Position numbers and translations under genes: made by a program. From NCBI GenBank assembly GCA_003056245.1, contig MVDH01000001.1, positions 485,028 through 549,027 on the forward strand: a DNA stretch of 64,000 nucleotides. The letters are read 5' to 3'. The notes beneath the pieces are model-generated. The model was not told the origin of the DNA, did not search any database, and saw only the letters and a list, made by a program, of their open reading frames with translations. The stretch comes from Cellvibrio sp. 79 (lineage in GTDB: Bacteria > Pseudomonadota > Gammaproteobacteria > Pseudomonadales > Cellvibrionaceae). Shown here piece after piece: positions 55,403-63,113 of this stretch. Position 1 is the first letter of the stretch, and each line of letters opens with the position of its first letter.

Positions 55403-56856
55403 TGAATGTGCCACAAGGGCAAGCGCCGATTTCGCCCACAAAACATACGCGCGATAGAATCTGGTTTGAAAAAATCGGGCACTGGTTAAATAAATTGGGA
55501 ATCCCGGCAAGCAAAACCATTGATAAGGTTTACGCGCGTTGGCTGGACCCATTACATGAGCAACCAAAAGATTGGGTAACCGATTCCGATTGGGCGCGTT
55601 TGCAGCAGGAGCCAATAAAAGCCCGCATTATTTTGCGCGCAATTGCCCTGATTATTTTTATCTTGCTGGTGTGGGCTGCGTTCGCGCCGCTTGATGAAGT
55701 TGCGCGCGGTGAAGGCAAGGTGATTCCATCCTCGCAGTTGCAAGTGATCCAATCGTTTGATGGCGGTGTGGTGCAGGAAGTATTGGTGCGCGAAGGGCAG
55801 GTGGTTAATAAAGATGATTTGCTGCTGCGTATTGATCCAACCCGTTTTATTTCAACGTTCCGCGAAAACCGCGCCGAATTTTTATCGCTGCAAGCACGTG
55901 CGGCGCGTTTGCAGGCGTTGACATCCAATAGTGAATTTAAATTGCCGGATGGTTTTTCCACCGATGCGCCGGATATTGCCGCGCATGAAAGTAGTATGTA
56001 TCAATCCAATCGCAAGGAATTGGATGAGCAATTAAGTATCGCGCGTAGTCAATTGGATCAACGCAGCGAAGAATTAAATGAAGTGCGCGCAAAATTAACC
56101 CAGGCAACACGTGCATTGGAATTGGCCACGCAAGAACTAAATGTCACCAAACCATTGTTAGCCAGTGGTGCAATTTCTGAAGTGGAAATTTTGCGTTTGG
56201 AAGGGGAAGTTGCCAACGCAAAAGGTGCGCGCGAACAAGCAGCGGCACAAGAGTCGCGTTTGATTCTGGCAATTGAAGAGTCGCAAGGAAAATTGCGCGA
56301 AACAGAATTGCTCGCGAGTAATAAATGGCGTGCTGAATTATCGGAAGTGCTGAGCAAAATTGCAGCGCTAAGTGAAAGCAGTACCGGGCTTGCTGATAAA
56401 ATCAAATACGCCGAAATCCGTTCGCCGGTGCGCGGCACTGTCCAACGCGTATTTACGAATACGGTGGGTGGTGTAGTTCAACCGGGCCATGAAGTGATCG
56501 AGATGGTGCCGTTGGATGATGATCTGTTGGTGGAAGCAAAAGTATCGCCCAAGGATATTGCGTTTTTACATCCGGGCCAGGAAGCGATTGTGAAATTTAC
56601 CGCTTACGATTTTGTAGTTTATGGTGGCTTGCGCGGCAAGGTTGAACACATTAGTCCGGATACGATTACCGATGAAAAAGATCGCACTTTTTATATTGTG
56701 CGTGTGCGCACCGAACGCGCCGGTTTTGATCCGACCTTGCCAATTATGCCGGGCATGATGACGCAGGTAGATATTCTCACCGGTAAGAAAACCGTATTGG
56801 CTTATTTATTAAAACCTGTGTTGCGCGCACAACAAAATGCAATGACTGAACGATGA
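55402..56856 (+). CDS. lapC: HlyD-family type I secretion adaptor (LapC-like)
   Basis: A 484-residue membrane-fusion protein. The cytoplasmic N-terminus (about 1-72) precedes one membrane helix at about 75-95 (ILRAIALIIFILLVWAAFAP). Then come a lipoyl/barrel-sandwich half (GEGKVIPSSQLQVIQSFDGG), a long coiled coil (about 200-320) and the returning half with the beta-barrel (IRSPVRGTVQRVFTNTVGG). It bridges the ABC transporter and TolC. It overlaps the LuxR-type gene by four bases (ATGA). Confidence 0.92.
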   Translation: MNVPQGQAPISPTKHTRDRIWFEKIGHWLNKLGIPASKTIDKVYARWLDPLHEQPKDWVTDSDWARLQQEPIKARIILRAIALIIFILLVWAAFAPLDEVARGEGKVIPSSQLQVIQSFDGGVVQEVLVREGQVVNKDDLLLRIDPTRFISTFRENRAEFLSLQARAARLQALTSNSEFKLPDGFSTDAPDIAAHESSMYQSNRKELDEQLSIARSQLDQRSEELNEVRAKLTQATRALELATQELNVTKPLLASGAISEVEILRLEGEVANAKGAREQAAAQESRLILAIEESQGKLRETELLASNKWRAELSEVLSKIAALSESSTGLADKIKYAEIRSPVRGTVQRVFTNTVGGVVQPGHEVIEMVPLDDDLLVEAKVSPKDIAFLHPGQEAIVKFTAYDFVVYGGLRGKVEHISPDTITDEKDRTFYIVRVRTERAGFDPTLPIMPGMMTQVDILTGKKTVLAYLLKPVLRAQQNAMTER

Positions 56857-57458
56857 CCCAGCACCTTTTTATCGCGCCTGCGGATATCCAATCGCCGCGC
56901 TGGCAACAAGCATTTCCTTCCGCCGTTATCGCACCGGATTCTGCACAAATTGCAGAGGCTGATTGCGTATGGTTGTTATTGCGCGATGAAAATGATTTTG
57001 CGCAGCTGCAAGTATTAAGTGGCAGCGACAAAAAAATAATTGCGATGACGTTGATCGAAAATGCGCAACAAGCCCGCCAAGCGCTGGAGGCGGGCGCGAG
57101 TGGTTATGTGCATTACCTTGCGGTGCCGCAGGTATTGGAGCAGGTGGCTCAGGTTGTTGCAGCGGGAGGCATGTGGCTCGGCGCGGATTTAATGCGGCAG
57201 TTGGTACTGGCGACAGCGCGTATATTGCCAGCGCCGGTAGCTAAACCGGTCAATGGCACCAAAGTCGATTTATCCCAGCTTACCAGCCGTGAATTGGCTG
57301 TTGCGGAATTGGTGGCGGCCGGAAAAACCAATAAAGAAGTTGCACGTGAACTGTATATTACCGAGCGCACCGTTAAAGCCCATTTGGGATCTGCTTTTGA
57401 TAAGTTGAAAGTGCGCGACCGCCTTCATCTGGTATTGGTGATGGCGGCCAACAGTTAA
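56853..57458 (+). CDS. LuxR/NarL-type regulator with degenerate receiver domain
   Basis: A 201-residue protein translationally coupled to the lapC-like gene. The C-terminal 65 residues are a classical LuxR helix-turn-helix (LTSRELAVAELVAAGKTNKEVA, ITERTVKAHLGSAFDKLKVRDR). The N-terminal part (about 1-115) has a receiver-like alpha/beta pattern (ALEAGASGYVHYLAVPQVLEQVAQVVAAGGMWLG) but lacks a clear phosphoacceptor Asp and acidic pocket. It may control the adhesin locus, and probably acts without phosphorylation. The target is an inference from context. Confidence 0.8.
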   Translation: MTQHLFIAPADIQSPRWQQAFPSAVIAPDSAQIAEADCVWLLLRDENDFAQLQVLSGSDKKIIAMTLIENAQQARQALEAGASGYVHYLAVPQVLEQVAQVVAAGGMWLGADLMRQLVLATARILPAPVAKPVNGTKVDLSQLTSRELAVAELVAAGKTNKEVARELYITERTVKAHLGSAFDKLKVRDRLHLVLVMAANS

Positions 57459-57610
57459 ATAACCCGTTTGATGGCACTTAAAACATTTTTACTGAAATTT
57501 CCTGCCATCTATTCATTATTCTTTTATAGAAATAAAAAAAATCTGTTTATTGTCCTTTAGTCCAATGGCGCAATTTTCCTCGCTAACTAGACTGCACATC
57601 ATACCCTCAA

Positions 57611-57626
57611 TGTGATGTTGTTCACG
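57611..57626. promoter_or_regulatory. CRP/Vfr-like site before the adhesin gene (9 of 10 matches)
   Basis: TGTGATGTTGTTCACG matches TGTGA-N6-TCACA in nine of ten positions and ends 21 bases before the adhesin ATG. One such near-match is expected by chance every ~35 kb, so it gains weight only from the perfect site upstream of the TolC-OmpA gene. Its position, close to the ribosome site, would suit repression or a leader role. Confidence 0.35.
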
Positions 57627-57647
57627 TTTATCCTGTGGAGTCTATAA

Positions 57648-58730
57648 ATGAGTAATGCTGTTGCGACAGTTGCGTTCCTTCAAGGTCAGGCTTGGGCTAA
57701 AGCTCCGGATGGCAGTTTACGTCCGTTGTCAGTTGGCAGCGTATTGAATGCCGATGAGACGCTGGTAACCGCCCAGGGTGCGCAAGTGCAACTGGATTTT
57801 GGCAACGGTGAGCCGATTCAGGTAAACGGTGGTCTTGAAGTGGCAATGAGCCGCGACTTCAACAACGACACTGCAACTGATGCTGACGATGCAGCGCTGA
57901 ATGATGCCAGTGTGCAGGAAGCGTTAACCGTGTTGGAACAGGGCGGCGACCTGTTGGAAGAGTTGGAAGAAACTGCTGCGGGTGATAATGGCGGCGGCGG
58001 TTCGGACGGCAACAATAGTTTTGTCCAGCTCACCCGCATTTTTGAACAAACTGATTCCCAATTCTTCACCTATCAAAATACGACCGTTGCGGAAAACACA
58101 GTTGAAGAGACTGATGGTAATGGCGTTTATACCAACCGCGCGCCTTCAGCCACTGACCAAATCCTCGCTGGTAACGAAGACGAAGTTATTAGCGGTCAGA
58201 TTATTGCGACTGATATCGAAGGCGATGCCCTCACTTATGTTGTAACCACTGCGCCTGCTAACGGCACCCTGACTCTGGATGCAACTACCGGCCAATTTAT
58301 CTTCACGCCCAATGGCAATTACAACGGCAGCGACAGCTTTGTCGTGACTGTGACCGATGGTCGTGGCAATAGCAGTATCAGCACCGTCAGCTTGAATATC
58401 GCGCCTGTTAATGATGCACCTACCGCCAATAACATTAGCCTTACTACCGCTGAAGATGCGTCGGTTAATGGCCAGGTTATCGCTCAGGATGTCGAGGGCG
58501 ATACTTTGGCATATTCAGTATCCGGCCAGCCTGCAAATGGCACCGTGACTTTGAATGCGGCGACCGGCAGCTTTGTTTACACCCCGAATGCGAACTACAA
58601 CGGCAGCGATTCATTTGTTGTCACTATCAGTGATGGCAAAGGTGGTACTACTATTTTTTGTTGCGCTTTTGCATTCGCGGTGCTCATTGTGTGTAACACA
58701 AAAGCGCAACAAAAAACGCACCGCTTATAA
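57648..58730 (+). pseudogene. Giant LapA-like adhesin, truncated: retention module and two repeats, then fused to attC sequence
   Basis: The frame encodes 360 residues, but only about 335 (to 58652) are adhesin. Residues 1-112 are the N-terminal retention module of LapA-type adhesins, with TAAG at residues 109-112, matching the LapG protease site. Then come a Gly/Asp linker and two ~96-residue cadherin/VCBS-like repeats (about 150-245 and 246-335; NRAPSATDQILAGNEDEVISG, NDAPTANNISLTTAEDASVNG). LapA proteins are thousands of residues long and end in RTX repeats and a secretion signal; these are missing. At 58653 the frame runs into an attC arm and stops after 25 unrelated codons. GGAG precedes the ATG. 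Without its C-terminal signal it should not be exported. Confidence 0.85.
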
Positions 58731-58741
58731 CAACGTTAGAA
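58654..58741 (+). other. Truncated attC site at the adhesin junction
   Basis: A perfect 18-bp inverted repeat (58654-58671 and 58699-58716; arms contain GTTGCGCTTTTG and CAAAAGCGCAAC) is followed by CGCACCGC and a GTTAGAA core (58735-58741). The expected 5' partner (CTAAC plus the complement of CGCACCGC) is absent because the adhesin sequence takes its place. Confidence 0.65.
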
Positions 58742-58766
58742 AAAATCAAAATCAAGAGCAAACCCC

Positions 58767-58994
58767 ATGAATGGTCTAGTAAGTTATTTTGAAAGCGTAG
58801 ACGATGAGACATTACGATTGGTATTTAAAGACGTTTCATCCCAAAGCGAGAGCGCCAACTTTTGGGGAAATGCCGTTTTATTCACGTACAATGACTACCC
58901 AATTGAAAATCTTAAGTCTCTAAATCTAAGCAATGAAGAGTTCGCTATGATTGGGCAAAATCTAATTATCCGTCTTCTTGCTTTGGATAAATGA
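58767..58994 (+). CDS. Cassette A protein, unknown function
   Basis: 75 residues, no signal peptide, hydrophilic and acidic (MNGLVSYFESVDDETLRLVF). The start is the first ATG 25 bases after the attC core and has AAGAGC upstream. It matches no family I recognise. Its position between two attC sites marks it as an integron cassette gene; such genes are often small and of unknown function. It is not supported by neighbours. Confidence 0.55.
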   Translation: MNGLVSYFESVDDETLRLVFKDVSSQSESANFWGNAVLFTYNDYPIENLKSLNLSNEEFAMIGQNLIIRLLALDK

Positions 58995-59092
58995 TTTAAG
59001 TTGTTATCCAAAATTTAAATATTTTGTATTACCTAATACATAGTTTTGAATTTAGCCAACTTTCTATTTTGGCAATGTGTAAAAAAGTAAAT

Positions 59093-59221
59093 TTCTAACA
59101 AGGCGCAGCAACACGCCACTTCGTGGCTGGACAGTTTGTAAGTCGCGCTTTTGTGGTTTTGCTACGCAAAAGTATTCCACAACGCACAACTTACAAACTG
59201 CCGTTGTGCTAAACGTTAGCT
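59093..59221 (+). other. attC site after cassette A
   Basis: Starts at TTCTAAC (59093-59099), ends at GTTAGCT (59215-59221). CAGTTTGTAAGT (59132-59143) and ACTTACAAACTG (59189-59200) are exact reverse complements forming the central stem; further pairing extends inward with bulges. Confidence 0.8.
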
Positions 59222-59247
59222 GAAAGCAAGACTAGGAGAAATTGACC

Positions 59248-59625
59248 ATGATCTCAGACAAAGATATTGAAAAAGCTAAATTGCGAACGGACTACAATTT
59301 GGAATCTCCTCATCATGAACATAATGATTGCATTCGAATTGCATATGAGTGGCTTGATGCACAAAAGAAAACAAAAACTATTCCTCAGTGTGGGCATGCA
59401 TCCAAAAGTTTAATCGAGCGTTGGGCCGGTAGGTACGTATCACAGTCAGATGTTTCTGTGGCTGCTGAACTTCACCCTGAGATACATGGTAAATTTCCGC
59501 GCTTTAACATTAGCGCAAGGTTAACCGAGCCATCATTGTCACGCTTAAATAATATCGGTGAGGCTTTTAAGCATGAAAATTATCGTGAATTTCATAAATC
59601 AAAAGATTATTCAGTTCACGAATAA
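59248..59625 (+). CDS. Cassette B protein, unknown function
   Basis: 125 residues from the ATG at 59248, which has AGGAGAA 9 bases upstream. It begins MISDKDIEKAKLRTDYNLES and is rich in charged and His residues, with no membrane segment. The protein looks globular and alpha-helical (RIAYEWLDAQKK, KSLIERWAGRYV). I recognise no family. It lies between attC sites, so it is cassette-borne. Confidence 0.6.
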   Translation: MISDKDIEKAKLRTDYNLESPHHEHNDCIRIAYEWLDAQKKTKTIPQCGHASKSLIERWAGRYVSQSDVSVAAELHPEIHGKFPRFNISARLTEPSLSRLNNIGEAFKHENYREFHKSKDYSVHE

Positions 59626-59629
59626 AGGC

Positions 59630-59762
59630 AGCTAACAAATCGCTGAAGCACCGCACACTACGTGGGCTGGACAGTGTGTAAGTCGCGGCTTTGTGGTTTT
59701 GCTGCGCAAAAGTAATCCACAAAACCACAACTTGCAAACTGCCGTTGAGCACGGCGCTAGGC
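59630..59762 (+). other. attC site after cassette B, mutated core
   Basis: Starts AGCTAAC (59630-59636). It shares GGCTGGACAG-GTGTAAGTCGCGG-like and CCACAACTTGCAAACTGCCGTTGAG-like arms with the sites after cassettes A and F. The 3' core reads GCTAGGC (59756-59762) instead of GTTRRRY, a change that may reduce recombination at this site. Confidence 0.75.
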
Positions 59763-59775
59763 GGTAATCCAAAAG

Positions 59776-60132
59776 ATGACTACATACAAAGATTGGTCTT
59801 GCTGGACGTACGTATTGGTAGATGGCTACCTCGCTAGTGGTGGTTGCATCTTGGATTTTGACTTCGAGAAAAAATGGATTCAATATCAAAGATATTACCA
59901 ATACCCAAAGGAGGGACAAAATATTAATGTCCCTATCGAAGAGGCTCAATTTCAAGAGGTTTGGGTCGATCCTGAAAGGCGAAGTATATTGGAAAAGGAA
60001 ATTATCATGGGATTCGACGAAGCTAAAGTTCCAGAGTCTTTCATTAAACTTACAGATCAAGATCCTAAAGAATATTTTGGTGGGATAGTGACTTCAGATT
60101 CGACATATTTACTTCGAGATGAAGATGTATAG
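59776..60132 (+). CDS. Cassette C protein, unknown function
   Basis: 118 residues (MTTYKDWSCWTYVLVDGYLA), acidic, aromatic-rich, no signal peptide. It begins 13 bases after the attC core. It contains a beta-rich start and an acidic end (RDEDV). I recognise no family. It is flanked by attC sites. Confidence 0.55.
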   Translation: MTTYKDWSCWTYVLVDGYLASGGCILDFDFEKKWIQYQRYYQYPKEGQNINVPIEEAQFQEVWVDPERRSILEKEIIMGFDEAKVPESFIKLTDQDPKEYFGGIVTSDSTYLLRDEDV

Positions 60133-60141
60133 CAATTAAGC

Positions 60142-60242
60142 ACCTAACAAAGTTGTCAAATTGACAGTTTTTCCGTCGCTCCTTTTTGTGCTAAATAACA
60201 CAAACGGGTCCTCCAAAACTGCAATTTACAACGGCGTTATAT
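60142..60242 (+). other. attC site after cassette C, with extrahelical bases
   Basis: ACCTAAC (60142-60148) matches RYYYAAC exactly. The arms from 60152 (GTTGTCAAATTGACAGTTTT) and 60215-60232 (AAAACTGCAATTTACAAC) pair except for two unpaired bases, the extrahelical-base pattern that integrases read in folded attC. The core is GTTATAT (60236-60242). Confidence 0.75.
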
Positions 60243-60265
60243 TTATCGTGCAGAAGGTAAAAAAT

Positions 60266-60526
60266 ATGAATGACGGCGTAGTGACTAGATTTCCATATTC
60301 ACCTGATAGAACAAAAAGACTTAATTTAATTAAGCGTATTGTTCCATGTCAGGTTTCTGGTCGTTGGTTACAATTTCCAGAGGCTTTACATTGTCAACCT
60401 GACGGCACTTACATGCTTATTAATGTTATGACTGATAATGGTGAAGGGAAAGAGCGCAAGCTTTGTGAGTTGGTGTTATATAAGGAAGATCTCGAAGCAA
60501 TTCTCAAATATTACGTTAAAACTTAA
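60266..60526 (+). CDS. Cassette D protein, unknown function
   Basis: 86 residues from the ATG at 60266, with AGAAGG about 9 bases upstream. The longer frame from 60161 is rejected because it runs through the attC site. The protein starts MNDGVVTRFPYSPDRTKRLN; it is basic and appears globular. I recognise no family. The 105 bases after the stop are AT-rich and hold no gene. Confidence 0.55.
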   Translation: MNDGVVTRFPYSPDRTKRLNLIKRIVPCQVSGRWLQFPEALHCQPDGTYMLINVMTDNGEGKERKLCELVLYKEDLEAILKYYVKT

Positions 60527-60631
60527 ATTTTTCATTCGGTAATAGAAAATACTGCGCTTGTGTTGGTTAGCAACAAGGCTTTACTGTTTGTGTGTTTATT
60601 TCTGAAATTCTCTAAAACAAGGAAGTCAATA

Positions 60632-60744
60632 ATATAACAAAGCAATCAAACGGATGGTTTTTAAATTGCATTTTTGCCATTCCGCTGCGCTCCATTTTAT
60701 GGCAAAAGAGCAATTTAAAAACCACCTTTATCGCGGAGTTATGA
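60632..60744 (+). other. attC site after cassette D, containing the next start codon
   Basis: Begins ATATAAC (60632-60638). GGTTTTTAAATTGC and GCAATTTAAAAACC are exact reverse complements; the core is GTTATGA (60738-60744), whose ATG (60741) is the probable start of the cassette E gene. Confidence 0.75.
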
Positions 60745-61235
60745 GTAAAAATATGATTCTCAAATTAGGTCATTCATTAAGGTTAGTAGTTATTCTTCTA
60801 AATCTTTTTGTTTGTGATGCTTTTGCTCGAAATTACATAGATGATTATGAGTCAAACGATACATCACTTAGCGACTTATTTTTTTTAATACTTGCAATAG
60901 TTCTAAGCCTACCAATATATTGGGTTATTTTTGCTGTTTTAGATAAGATTGATAAATGGCTGCCAAATAAATATTACAGCGGCTTTAGTTCTATACGTCG
61001 AAAAGCATGGCTGGCAATTCCATTTATATGTAGTTTGCTTGTAGCTTGGCCAGTTTTTGCAGGTTGGGGGTTTTATGCTTCCTTTATTCTTATCGTAATA
61101 TTACTGTTTTTATTTTTGGCGTTACCGCCAATTGATTGGCTTTCTTCTAAAATAGGGATAGATATTCTTGAGGTTTTTATTTTGTTGAGTCTAGTTTTCG
61201 GTGTCGTTTATGCAATATATAAGTTCGTTTCATAA
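60741..61235 (+). CDS. Cassette E protein, polytopic membrane protein
   Basis: 164 residues starting at the ATG inside the attC core (an ATG at 60753 is also possible). It has about five hydrophobic segments: about 9-26, 47-66, 92-110, 112-131 and 145-162. The N-terminal frame from 60654 runs through the attC arms and is rejected. The stop codon is inside the next attC. The topology suggests an inner-membrane protein; the function is unknown. Confidence 0.6.
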   Translation: MSKNMILKLGHSLRLVVILLNLFVCDAFARNYIDDYESNDTSLSDLFFLILAIVLSLPIYWVIFAVLDKIDKWLPNKYYSGFSSIRRKAWLAIPFICSLLVAWPVFAGWGFYASFILIVILLFLFLALPPIDWLSSKIGIDILEVFILLSLVFGVVYAIYKFVS

Positions 61236-61282
61236 CAAATCGTGCCAGGCTCGCACACTTCGTGTGCTGGACAGTTTGTAAG
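61230..61282 (+). other. 5' half of an attC site after cassette E
   Basis: Starts TCATAAC (61230-61236) and continues through CACTTCGTGTGCTGGACAG and TTTGTAAG, closely like the sites after cassettes A and F. It then breaks off at about 61282, where the structured insert begins; the matching right half is missing. Confidence 0.7.
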
Positions 61283-61690
61283 GTGTACCAGAGTAAATAG
61301 TTTTATCGCGTAGCGATATTGGTATTTACGTAACTTCGCAAGAGATGGTGGTAGGCCCACCTCATTCGCTGTGCAGTAAGTGATTGCAAACCACTTCAAG
61401 CGGCATTGATAAAGAGTCATTGTCGTGAGCGTTGAAGAAAAGTCGAATGTAATTCGGCAGGTAGGATAAACGGAGACGAACGCAAGTGAACCTTTGATGA
61501 GGCGTCGTGATGTCCAACCCGTTGTCAAAATCAGCGACCCTTACAATCGCTGAGAGAAATCGGAAAGAAAACTGCTTACTGATCCGATGGCAACCGGCGT
61601 AAAGAAGGCGTGACCGTTTATCAGGCTTTTGTGAGGAACAATGTTGGCGGACGCATAAATGCGCCGCAAATCTTAACGTTAGTATCACAC
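61283..61690 (+). other. Structured ORF-free insert in the attC region; possible group II intron 5' fragment
   Basis: About 400 bases with no supportable coding frame but many stem-loops. GTAAATA (61292-61298) pairs with TATTTAC, and ATCGC pairs with GCGAT inside it. The sequence starts GTGTACC (group II introns start GUGYG) and contains GACGAACGCAAGTGAACC, which recalls domain I of bacterial group II introns. No reverse transcriptase and no domain V are visible, so if it is an intron it is a remnant. At the right end ATGCGCCGC and a GTTAGTA core (61684) look like the 3' half of another attC. Confidence 0.4.
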
Positions 61691-61701
61691 AAGGAGATCC
61701 C

Positions 61702-62421
61702 GTGAATAATCAAGTTAAAATATCTATCTTTATTTTGTTATGTATGTTTTTTGCTGAGCGTTCTCATTCAGTAAGCTTCAGCTGCGAGGCTCAGTTAAAT
61801 TCTATAGAATTAAAAATTTGTGAAGTTCGTGAGCTTGGAGCTCTTGATGACGAGCTAACTGTGCTTTATAAGAAAAAAATTGAAGAGGTTAAGTTTAAGC
61901 AGCCTCTTGTGGTCAGCCAAAGAAACTGGATCAAAAAAAGTCGAAACTTATGCACTGATATTGCCTGCATTAAAACTTCGTACAAAAGTAGAATTGACGA
62001 ACTTAATAACTGGAGTGACACTGAGGCTTTTCAATACAACAAAATTCCAGAATCATATATCGGAAAATTTAGAGCGCCTGCTTGCATCGAAGCCATTAAA
62101 GAAAATGGTGATTGGAAATGCATTTCCCCTGCGTGGAGCAACATTGATATTTCAAGAAAAAATGAAGAAAGCGCATTTTTTAGTATGAAAACTCGGGTAG
62201 CAGGTGGAGGCGGTTGCCAATTGTCAGGAATTGCCAGAGTACAAGGGGAATTTCTAATTGGTACTGGTAAGTCCAAATCTGGTGAGCGCGTTTGTATTCT
62301 GACTTTCAAATTACAAGGTGAAAATATAACCATAGAAAAGGAGGATGAAGCATGTGGGAAAATGGGCCTGTGTGGTTATGGTGACACTTTTCAAGAGTGG
62401 AAAACGTACAGCAAATACTAA
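61702..62421 (+). CDS. Cassette F protein, LprI-like (DUF1311) exported protein
   Basis: 239 residues from a GTG with AAGGAG 6 bases upstream. The signal peptide is about 1-23. Residues about 27-105 resemble the LprI/DUF1311 domain (SFSCEAQLNSIELKICEVREL, QRNWIKKSRNLC, KTSYKSRIDEL) with the four-Cys pattern seen in lysozyme-inhibitor-like lipoproteins. Residues about 110-239 form a second, Cys-containing domain that I do not recognise. The stop codon lies inside the following attC. Confidence 0.7.
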   Translation: MNNQVKISIFILLCMFFAERSHSVSFSCEAQLNSIELKICEVRELGALDDELTVLYKKKIEEVKFKQPLVVSQRNWIKKSRNLCTDIACIKTSYKSRIDELNNWSDTEAFQYNKIPESYIGKFRAPACIEAIKENGDWKCISPAWSNIDISRKNEESAFFSMKTRVAGGGGCQLSGIARVQGEFLIGTGKSKSGERVCILTFKLQGENITIEKEDEACGKMGLCGYGDTFQEWKTYSKY

Positions 62422-62546
62422 CAAAGTGCTGCAACTCGCGCACTTCGTGCGCTGGACAGTTTGTAGTTCGCGGCTTTGTGGTGTTGCTGCGCAAAAATAT
62501 TCCACAGCGCGCAACTTACAAACTGCCGTTGTGCTAAACGTTAGGT
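62416..62546 (+). other. attC site after cassette F
   Basis: TACTAAC (62416-62422) to GTTAGGT (62540-62546), 131 bases. The right half is almost identical to that of the site after cassette A (CAACTTACAAACTGCCGTTG, GTGCTAAACGTTAG). Confidence 0.8.
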
Positions 62547-62552
62547 AAGGCA

Positions 62553-62948
62553 ATGAATGAAAATTTAATTAAGCTGCTAGAAACAATAAAAAGCGTCCCT
62601 GATTTCTATGGGGTTGAATTTAGTTCAATCAACGACACCAATGTGTTTGGTGACAACGCTCTTCATTGTGTTTGCCTTTGGGGTGACATAGAAGCTGCCA
62701 AACTGTTAATAGAAAATGGAATTGAAATTAATCAGCACGGTGAAGGCGGTTTCACGCCACTTAACATGGCACTAGACTTTAAGCATCAAGAATTGGCCAA
62801 CTATTTAATATCAGTGGGTGCTGACACAAGCGTTATCGGTGCTAAATTTGTATACGACGCTGAAAAAAGCAAGAAGCATATGCAAGGCATGGCTGCTGAA
62901 ATAAAAGCTCTTGAAGAGAAAATTAAGAATACATGTGGTAATGCCTAA
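62553..62948 (+). CDS. Cassette G protein, ankyrin-repeat protein
   Basis: 131 residues, cytoplasmic. Two ankyrin repeats: NVFGDNALHCVCLWGDIEAA, KLLIENGIEINQ, and GFTPLNMALDFKHQELANYLISVGADTS. A C-terminal helix (about 100-130) is rich in Lys and Glu. GTTAGGTAAGG just before the ATG provides the ribosome site, so the attC core partly forms it. Ankyrin repeats mediate protein contacts; many immunity-type proteins have them, but no toxin is adjacent. The stop is inside the next, truncated, attC. Confidence 0.75.
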   Translation: MNENLIKLLETIKSVPDFYGVEFSSINDTNVFGDNALHCVCLWGDIEAAKLLIENGIEINQHGEGGFTPLNMALDFKHQELANYLISVGADTSVIGAKFVYDAEKSKKHMQGMAAEIKALEEKIKNTCGNA

Positions 62949-62970
62949 CAAGCAACTGTGGTAAAAAAAC
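62943..62970 (+). other. Truncated attC 5' end at the array edge
   Basis: GCCTAAC (62943-62949) matches RYYYAAC exactly and contains the stop of the ankyrin gene. No GTTRRRY core or matching right arm follows before the next gene, so only the 5' end of an attC remains. Confidence 0.55.
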
Positions 62971-63113
62971 CTCAATTGGCGGCTGAAGATACATTTTTAA
63001 AGTCCTGGATTTATTGACTCGAACGTCCGCTTTTGTGGCGAAAGCAGAAACAAAAATTATTCATTTAACTATCGCCAAAATCTCAACCCACCAAAAACCA
63101 AGGACATTAACCA

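Larger units (their letters stand above)
58654..62949 (+). mobile_element. Integron-type cassette array without integrase (CALIN-like)
   Basis: Between 58654 and about 62949, six small plus-strand ORFs of unrelated character alternate with attC-like recombination sites. Their 3' cores are GTTAGAA (58735), GTTAGCT (59215), GCTAGGC (59756, mutated), GTTATAT (60236), GTTATGA (60738), GTTAGTA (61684) and GTTAGGT (62540). The 5' partners are RYYYAAC-type, for example ACCTAAC (60142) and GCCTAAC (62943). The sites at 59093-59221, 59630-59762 and 62416-62546 share the same long palindrome. Both ends of the array are truncated attC sites. No tyrosine-recombinase integrase is in the window. Confidence 0.8.

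Noticed and set aside
58654-58716. Insertion sequence terminal repeats as the cause of the adhesin truncation
   Set aside because: The inverted repeat is a single stem followed by an attC core, and no transposase is present; attC explains it better.
59632-60060. A 142-codon minus-strand frame covering cassette C
   Set aside because: It runs through attC arms and opposite a better plus-strand gene with cassette logic.
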